From Lotus japonicus (taxonomy: Eukaryota > Streptophyta > Magnoliopsida > Fabales > Fabaceae): a stretch of DNA of 64,000 nucleotides. Numbering within the stretch: position 1 is the stretch's first letter; every line of letters starts with the position of its first letter. This document shows, piece after piece, positions 56,679 to 64,000 of this stretch. Made by a program: the position numbers and the translations under genes. Location: assembly GCF_012489685.1 (NCBI RefSeq), contig NC_080044.1:20998369-21062368 (forward strand). The letters are read 5' to 3'. Below the pieces are notes generated by a model. It made no database searches and was not told the origin of the DNA. It saw nothing but the letters and a program-made list of their open reading frames with translations.

Positions 56679-59600
56679 TGTAAGGCCCGAGTTTTTAAGT
56701 TCATGCTAAGTGAATAAACTTCTTATTCACGATTAGGGTTGATGTAATGTGAAGGGAAACCTGAACGAAAGTTTATTAAATGAAATATATTTATGAAGGA
56801 GAAAGTTCAGGAAAAGTTCAAGGATTCCATTATGATCGATAAAAGTTACAGCACGAACGTTTTACGCTTAAACCTAGGTCAGAAACCCTAGTATATAGCT
56901 AATTTTCACTTTTAGGCACGATGGCAGTTAATTCCAAAAATCTTCAGAGAAATGTTAGAATTTCTCTTCTTCCATATATCACAATCGTGTCAAGGCGAAA
57001 CTCTAGGATCTACGAACGTCCGATTCCAATCATCGGAAGTTTGCCGAAACCGAATCCCTGGTATTTCAAAACCCTAGAATTTCTCGACAATGAAGACTTT
57101 ATCTATTCAGAGCTTCAAATGAATATTCTACACGCGTACACCCATTTCTCTTGATGATTTCAATCTTTCTTCCGAAGGAAGTTTTCTATTCCGACATTCG
57201 AGGCAAAAAGCAACTTATCGGGTAAAATAGTTTTACACCGACTTTGCACCGACTTTGCATTAGTTGCCAAAAATACAAGGAGACATCTTCTTAGCTTAGG
57301 AATTCCTTTGCCAAAACCTATCTTAGAATTCATGGAGAATGATGCCGGAAAAATCAGATTCGCGAAACTTTCATTTTCCCGCGAATTTCCACCTTCTATA
57401 TATAGCAAAGAAAGGAAGAAAAAACCAAAAAAACTACCCATTTTCCCCACCCAAACCCGCGGCCAAGAAGGAGAAGAAGGAGGAAGAGATTTTCTTCATC
57501 GTTTGCTTGATCGTCGATCAATCAGTTGCTGCTTCAAGGTTTCGAGGTATAGTCGCTAATCCTTACCTCCGATCGTTTTTTCCATAGCTTTTCTGTAGAG
57601 TTTTCTGAGTGGATAGTTTATGGGTTTTTGCAAAACTATCCTGAATCTTTCATTTCTGATTCTAAACCTCTTCTATATGTGCCCAAGATCACTTCTGCCG
57701 GATTAGATTTTCCGTTATGTCGCCGGAATTCCGTCGGAATCAATTCTAGCCTAAAATACCCATTTATGTAGTTTTTGAGTAAAGTTCCAACCTTAGGGCT
57801 GAAAACTATCGCCTTAGCTTAGTGCTAGTAGGATTAGTTGTCATAAACGTCGTTGGTGACGTCCCTGCAAAATTTTATTTTTGGGATTTCAGTTTTGAAA
57901 ATCCTAAGTTAAAAATCATGACCAAAATACCCCTGCGACAGTTTTTGATCCGATAATTTTTCCGAGTTCAGAATACCCTTAGTTACGGCTTATGAAAGCA
58001 TAGGAACCAAGTTTGATCGAAGAAAAATCGAACCCTACAATTACCTATAGTGGCCGAGAGCTATAAGGGGGGAGGAGGAAATTTCCTTTTCCGAAAACTT
58101 GTCCTTTCGCGCTAGTTTATCGTACCTTAGAGTATAGATTACTTCGAGTAACCTTAGTATGTATCGATAGCTTAGTTTCCGATAGATTCTGATAGTATTT
58201 CTATGATTTTGTTTTAAAGGAACTTTCGAGGAATTTCCTGAGGAACAACACTTTGAGTACGAGGAAGCGCTTGACGATCATACTGGAGAACCTTCAGGTG
58301 AGGGCTTCTCACTGAATCTCTAGTTAATGCTTAGGGTCGATGTTTCGACATTGTTTACTGTTTATGCACTGGGATTGTGTGTGATTGGAAAATGTTTTCT
58401 GAGGCTTCGGCTGACAATGTAGATGATGCATCTACTGAATGTTTTTGATGAGTGAATGACATGCTAAGTGCTAATTGGGTAATTTAGGATGTGTGGTGCA
58501 TGCCTTATATGCTAGGTGCTATGTGGTTATTGCTTAAGATATTGACATATGACATGTTGATTGATTATGATGAGTTAATTCTGCTTTTGCACTATAATCT
58601 GAGTTTCTGAATGGTGAGAATAGTGGGCAGGTCATGCCGATTTTATTTTGAGAGTTTTGAGGAAGTTTGATAGGACGAACGAGGTTCGGGCCTTGATTTT
58701 GTTTAGTGGATCGAGACATCCTCTGGAAGCGACTTGGGATTGGGAGATCCTGCAAATGTATAAGACTTGCGATAAGACAAAATGGAATCTATTTTATAAA
58801 GAAAACTCATAAGACCTTAAATAACCTCTAAATCTTTAAGTAATGATAACAACCTCGAAGGAAGGCATTGGAAGTGAAATCTTAATTTTGGAAAACGAGG
58901 AGTGTCGTCGGATCCAAGTGTCGAGTTTGTTGTCGTTGTGCTGTTGGAGCAGCGTTTGATGTCGTGCTGTTGGAGCAGCGTTTATTGTTGTGCCGTTGGA
59001 GCAGCGTGTGTTATTGTGCTGTTGGAGCAGCGTGTGTTGTGGTGCTGTTGGAGCAGCTATGTGTCGTTATGAAGTGTGTCTTTTGGTCGCAGAATCGACT
59101 TTACCTTAGGGTTAGGGTAAGCTTTTAGAGACTTTAACTTCCCTAGAACACGTGGCGACGTGTCGAGTGAGGTCGGAGACGTTGTTTGACTAATCATTTT
59201 GCATACATGCAACATTAATGAGGTATTAACACAGGACGTACTCTGGACCTCGTCGGTTTCCAAAATGGTCATAAGACCCGGAATGCCGTGAAAGAGCGTT
59301 TGTAGACGTCTCTTGTAGCAGACCGAAATGGCAGACCTACGGGTTTACTGCTGATCTGACTACCCTGTGGGAGTAAGAGACATCACGGGCCGAAATGGCA
59401 CCACCGTGGCTGGTGAAGGGCTGATCCGATGATGTCCATCCGTTCCGGATTGCATATTGGTTGACTGGGTTAACCTGCATACATATCACGCAACATGCAT
59501 ACTGACTTAGTTGATGAGTGTGGTTGCTATTTGATAAACTTACTTGGAACATGCTAATTGTTATTATTGTCGTTATGATTTTGTGGAACATGCAACCCTA

Positions 59601-60701
59601 GGAATGATATCTCTAGTTATAAGCCTAAGTGGCTATCTATTATTTGTACCTATTGGGTTTATTATCTACATAGTTCTTTAGAGTTGACCCTCGCGTCTTC
59701 TGTGTGTGTTTTGGCGGACAACGCCTTTTGTCAGATGAATATTGCGGATTGGTACACCATGGTCCACCCTTCGGGGGGGATTAGGTATGAGATGATCGAT
59801 CAAGACGACCCCGGGTCGTGGGTGGTTGACCCCGCGAGCCATCGAGCGACGTATTCGGGGCGTATCATGGAGGATCACGTGGATAGCGGAGGACTTCTGA
59901 GGTCAGGAGTGTTGAGGCGATGCTCTATCAGCTTCAACTTGCCACCGGGCGTTCACTGCGGACCAGGACTTGGAGGACCACCACCACCACCATTGTCTTC
60001 AGACGAGGAGGATCCCTCAGAGGAGATTCCAGTGGGAGTGCCTTCGGCAGGGTCTAGTGCACCCACCGTGGCGATCATCGATGATCAGGGTTAGGGCCCT
60101 AAGCCCGTGAGTCCAGCATCGGAGCGCACTGCGGTTGCGAGGGGAGGACGGATAGGGACAGTAGACTTGGTCGTTCTGGATTCTGATTCAGACGACGATC
60201 ATGCTAGCACATAGTTTTGAGTGTTGGTATGAGCTCCTCGAGTTAGGATTAGTGTAGGTGTAGAGTTTTAGCTCTGACAATCTTGCATCATTTGTTACTT
60301 AGGGGACAGGGTAGATCCGCCTATAGCTTTTTGTGTGGTTTCCTTACGGGGATCACAGAGAGTTGGTTGGACTTAGGAAGTCTTATTCTCAGACCATTGG
60401 GTCAGCTGATTCTCAGTTTTGAGGGATGGTGTTGCGGGCACTTCACCCTTTTCAATTGGTTTGTATATATTGCCTACGGGCGCTACTCTTCTATTACCGT
60501 CACTGGAGGTTTACTCGTGACGAGGTTGCTACTACAGCGGGGGTTGTTTATATATTGTATATTAGTTCTGATTTTTGTTATTGTTGGGTTTTATTTAATT
60601 CAGTCTTGTCTTAGTTATTATCGAAAAAAAATATTCACGTTTTTCCGCATTAAGTTTACTTTTGGTTACTAAAGTGACGCCACCGAAATCGGGGTGTTAC
60701 A
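56679..60701 (+). mobile_element. LTR 4 of array (complete, 4023 bp)
   Basis: Starts TGTAAGGCCCGAG after GGAGGGTAGTAA and ends TGTTACA. It carries the extra 6 bp TTAGGG shared with LTR 1. Its 3' part has private variants (GGTTAGGGCC, GTAGGTGTAG, CCGCCTATAG, CAATTGG). It is followed directly by diverged LTR sequence, not by a primer site, so this is the outer 3' LTR of the array. Confidence 0.9.
59735..60094 (+). pseudogene. LTR-embedded ORF in LTR 4 (premature stop)
   Basis: Intact for 119 codons, then GGTTCGGG has become GGTTAGGG, a TAG stop at 60092-60094 that removes the C-terminal acidic/SIM-like end. The rest of the frame downstream remains readable to about 60214. Confidence 0.55.
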
Positions 60702-60857
60702 ATAGGGGAGGAGGGGGAAAATTCCTTTTCCGAAAACTTGTCCTTTCGCGCTAGATTATCGTACCTCGGAGTATGAACTACTTCGTGTAACCTTAGTGAG
60801 CATTGATAGCTTAGTTTCCGATAGATTTTGATAGAATTCTGTGGTTTTACTTTAAAG

Positions 60858-60935
60858 GTTCTTTTGAAGAATTTCCTGAAGATCAAGGAGCTCATTGTGA
60901 AGGAACGTTTGAGGAGAACGCTGGAATAACTAGAG
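60858..60935 (+). other. 78-bp internal exon in diverged LTR leader
   Basis: Bounded by TTTAAAG and AG|GTAAGG. The open frame reads SFEEFPEDQ. Same length and frame as 30137-30214. Confidence 0.5.
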
Positions 60936-61751
60936 GTAAGGGCAACTTACCTTACTAGCTAATGCTTTAGGTGTCGACGAATTCGACTTGATTTATTGTT
61001 TATGCACTTGTTTGTGATTGACTGGGAAAAGTTTTCTGAGGCTTCGGCTGACAATGTAGATGATTCATCTACTGAATGTTTTTGGAGATTGACTTACATG
61101 CTATGTGCTATGTGGGTAATCTAGGATGTGTGGTGCATGCCTTATATGCTAAGTGCTATGTGGTTATTGCTTATTATGTTGATATATGACATGTTGATTG
61201 ATGGTGCTGAGTTATTTATGCTTTAGCAATGAAATCTGAGTTTCTGAATAGTGAGAATAGCGGGCAGGTCATGCCGATTTTATTTTGAGAGTTTTGGGGA
61301 AAGTTTGATAGGACGAATGAGATTCGGGACTTGTTATGGTGTTTTATGGATCGAGACATTCTCTGGTGTCATTTGGGGATTAGGAGATCCCGAGAACGGA
61401 TAGGATTTGCGATAAGACTAAAAGGATACTATTTTGTAAAGAAAACTCATAAGACATTAAACAACCTCTAAATCTTCACATAAGGATAATAAACTCGAGA
61501 GAAAGCTTCGGATGCAAATCTTAGTTTTGGAAAACGAGAAGTGTCGTCGGATCCAAGTGTTGATGGAGTTTGATAAGTTTTGAGTATGTTGATACTCTTG
61601 TGCTGTTAGAGCAGCTATGTGTTGTTGGGCTATCCGGGGGATAAGTCCGGAAAATTGATAGTTTCTGAGTATGTTGATACTCTTGCTCGTTGAGCAGTTT
61701 TGACCATCGGATGGAGATGAGTCGGATGATTTGGAGATCATCATGAGATAA

Positions 61752-61827
61752 TGTTTATGCCTTCGGGTACAGTTTATGCCTTCGGGTACAGTTTATGCCT
61801 TCGGGTACAGTTTATACCTTCGGGTAA
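61752..61827 (+). repeat. 19-bp minisatellite, four units
   Basis: Four head-to-tail copies of AGTTTATGCCTTCGGGTAC, the outer two with one or two changes. It is found only in the diverged LTR, near where the other LTRs carry the GCTGTTGGAGCAGC array. Confidence 0.85.
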
Positions 61828-62822
61828 TTCGGACATCGACGGGGGATATGATCGACCGTGAGGTTAGGATCGACCTGTTGATTGTCGGGCATAGCGGAGG
61901 GAAAAGTCGACCCGCAGGGTTAGGACTGATCCGGCTATGTCAAGGTTGTAAGTGACACTCGGGGGTTATGGTCGACACAATGCCAGTGTTAGGACCGACT
62001 CAAACGTGCCCAGCCTATTCTTTCTGGAACCGTCGAGAGTGACGTTGCATTGACATATCATGCACTCTAATTGTATCGTTATGTATTTTGATGAGTAGAT
62101 GTTGATAAATATCGTTATGTGCTTTGATGATGGAATTGTACTAGAGTGTAGATAACATGCTATGTTTAAACCTTAGGGTAGACAATGCAGAACTTATATG
62201 TATATATATAACATATATATATCTATACCCCTTATACTTTACCTGTTGTCTTGTAGTCTCTATACTATATTCCGTAAGTTGACCCTTGCGCGTGCTACCT
62301 GTGTTTGGGGGGCTATGTATGCCCTTTTTGTCAGATGTCGTCGATGGATTCTTTCGTGATTCTTCGTCATTCGGGGAAGACCCGGAGCGAAATGACTACT
62401 ACTGAGCCTTTGACGTGGACCCGGACTTCATGCATGACCAGATGAGAGTCGATGATGGAAGTATGGGGGATGGGTGTTTAGAGTCTACTAAGGTTGGGTG
62501 TTAGTGTCCTAGCTCTGACTTATTCTTATTTTTGGAGGGCTTGTGTTGCTGACACTTGACCTATCATTTTGGGGATTGTACATTTCGCCTACGGGCGTTA
62601 CACTTTTCTACTTTCCGTCACTGGAGGTTACTCGTGACGAGGTCGCTACTTACAGCGGGGAATGTTATATGTATTGTGTATTAGTTCCGTTACCTTTCGC
62701 ATTTGGGTTTTATTTATTTCAGTCTTAGTTGTCATCAAAAAAAAAAATATTTACGTTTTTCCGCATTAAGTTTATTTTGGTTACTAAAGTGACGCCACCG
62801 AAATCGGGGGGGTGTTACATTG

Positions 62823-62834
62823 TGGTATCAGAGC
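62823..62834 (+). other. Primer binding site of the diverged element
   Basis: TGGTATCAGAGC after the LTR end at 62819. Confidence 0.9.
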
Positions 62835-63032
62835 ACGGTCGAGTCTTTCGGGAGTCTTTGGGGAATAGGTCTTCTGTGCTAGGTTGTGTGACTCTGCAAA
62901 GAGAAAAAAATTGATTGTCTGCCAAGCGATCTTCGCTTTAATTGATTGAAGTTGCTACCTAATCATATTGTATAGCTATGCATAATACTATCTTATGATT
63001 GGTACTGACTGTTTGCTAAACGAATACAGAAC

Positions 63033-64000
63033 ATGGTGAACTCTAACCAACTTGCTGAGATGGTGGCCACTTTGGTCCAAGCAATGACTGTACAGACGAA
63101 TGACAATGCACATAGGCGTGCTACTGAGGATACACGCAAGCTACACCGGCTTCAGAGAGAAGTAGCCCTGGACCAGAACAGAGGACTGAATGATTTCTGA
63201 AGGCAGAGAGAAGTAGCCCTGGACCAAGAAATTGAGAAGATTTTCGAAGTACTGCAGACTGCTGAAGGGGCTAAGGTGGGCCTGGCAACTTATCTGCTGC
63301 TGGGCGACGCTGAGTACTGGTGGAAGGGTACCAGAGGAATTATGAGGGCTAACCACGAAGAGGTGAATTGGAACTCCTTTCGTACTGCGTTTCTAGAGAA
63401 GTACTTTCCAACTAGCGCTCGAGACGAGCGGGAGGCACAATTTCTGACCCTGGGTCAAGGGAGCACGACCGTACCTGAGTATGCTTCCAAGCTGGAATCA
63501 TTGGCTAAGCACTTCCAGTTTTTCAACAACCATGTTGATGAACGCTACATGTGTAAGCGGTTTCTGAATGGGCTGAGAGCAGACATCGAAGATTCAGTGA
63601 GGCCTTTGGGGATTATACGATTTCAAGCTTTGGTGGAGAAGGCCACAGAGGTGGAGCTGATGAAAAATAGAAGGATGAATGGAGCTGGAACTAGGGGACC
63701 GATGAGGTCGAGTTCCCAAGACAATCTTGGAAAAGGAAGGTTTCAGATGAAGAAGTCTTATCAGCGCCCTATGGGGGAAGGTTATACCCTAGGACAGTAC
63801 AAACCGATGACCCTTGCTACTGGAGGTGCAGGGAATCAAGTCGGCAACACGGACGTGACATGTTTCAGGTGTGGGAAGACTGGACATTTTGCTGACAAGT
63901 GCCCAGTGACTGGACCAAGATGCTTTAATTGCAACCGAGTGGGACATCGAGCTGTGGATTGTAAGGCGCCCAAGAAGGAGCCATCTGTTAACACTGCAAG
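63033..64000 (+). pseudogene. gag of diverged Tekay element (stop, runs off window)
   Basis: The ATG at 63033 begins MVNSNQLAEM. The Gag region has [29 protein letters not shown] and two zinc knuckles (CFRCGKTGHFADKC and CFNCNRVGHRAVDC). A TGA at 63198-63200 interrupts the frame. Just after it, the segment that should encode the [16 protein letters not shown] region is absent and replaced by a second copy of a 23-bp upstream sequence (63153-63175 repeated at 63204-63226). The frame after the stop is the same and stays open to the window end. Protease and pol lie beyond 64000. Confidence 0.8.

Larger units (their letters stand above)
28792..60701 (+). mobile_element. Tandem array of Tekay-lineage Ty3/gypsy chromovirus
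   Basis: Four LTRs and three internal regions in one orientation, with one LTR between neighbours: 28792-32617, 37307-41323, 46014-51988 (with gap and duplicated part) and 56679-60701. gag starts at 32831, 41537 and 52202; the first spacing is 8706 bp, and the second is 8706 plus the length explained by the overlap and gap. Copies are nearly identical, so the array is young. Such arrays arise by unequal LTR recombination or from one-LTR circles. Confidence 0.85.
60702..62819 (+). mobile_element. Diverged Tekay-like LTR (3' ~2.1 kb), target of the array
   Basis: Resumes at the LTR position equivalent to ~38690 of LTR 2 (GGGGAGGAGG..TTCCTTTTCCGAAAACTTGTCC) with clear divergence. It contains a 78-bp exon (60858-60935), a GTAAGG donor, a long leader with its own 19-bp tandem repeats, the acceptor TTTTTGTCAG|ATG near 62336, CTCGTGACGAGG, and the end TGTTACA at 62813-62819. 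The 5' part of this LTR is not present next to LTR 1, where cassette DNA is found instead. Confidence 0.85.

Noticed and set aside
62195..62230. TATATA-rich block as a promoter
   Set aside because: Simple AT microsatellite inside the leader of the diverged LTR, with no supporting start signals.

Overview
The window looks like repeat-rich nuclear DNA of a dicot plant, most likely a legume. The evidence is a WRKY gene with plant introns, Ty3/gypsy chromoviruses of the Tekay type, a SIRE/Maximus-type Ty1/copia LTR end, and the character of the Gag protein. The legume assignment is family recognition from memory, not a search result. Two runs of exactly 100 N (13751-13850 and 49866-49965) are scaffold gaps, so order and orientation across them are not proven by sequence.

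Region 1 (1-28791) is built from a repeated cassette of about 10.65 kb. One unit holds an LTR of about 2.7 kb with a TATA box and an embedded ORF, a degenerate PF04195-like ('putative gypsy type transposon') gene beside a small Tat-like LTR, a Stowaway-like MITE, and a complete three-exon group IIe (WRKY22/27/29-like) WRKY gene. The cassette runs in reverse orientation from 824 to the first gap (about 1.2 units) and in forward orientation from 14486 to 28791 (about 1.35 units). As assembled this is a large imperfect inverted repeat with a SIRE-type LTR fragment and the gap at its centre. Two WRKY copies are intact (439 aa each) and a third is cut by the gap.

Region 2 (28792-60701) is a head-to-tail array of one Tekay chromovirus: LTR-gag/pol-LTR-gag/pol-LTR-gag/pol-LTR, with one shared LTR of about 4.0 kb between successive internal regions (period about 8.7 kb). 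The second gap lies in the third LTR. The sequences on its two sides overlap by about 1.9 kb and share private variants, so part of that LTR is counted twice. All three gag-pol copies carry probable lesions: a 1-base deletion in copy 1, and a Gly-to-Arg change in the conserved PFG motif of reverse transcriptase in copies 2 and 3.

Region 3 (60702-64000) is a diverged member of the same family (LTR, primer site, gag with a stop), into whose LTR the array is inserted. A fourth, diverged LTR end occupies 1-823.

The least expected signals are these. (i) A spliced ORF lies inside the LTR leader: a 78-bp exon of exactly conserved length in diverged LTRs, an acceptor ending CAG|ATG, and a product ending in a SUMO-interaction-like motif. 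(ii) A triplicated 39-residue acidic repeat forms the C-terminal part of the WRKY protein. (iii) The WRKY gene is part of an LTR-bounded cassette present in several copies. No rRNA or tRNA gene and no CRISPR array were seen.
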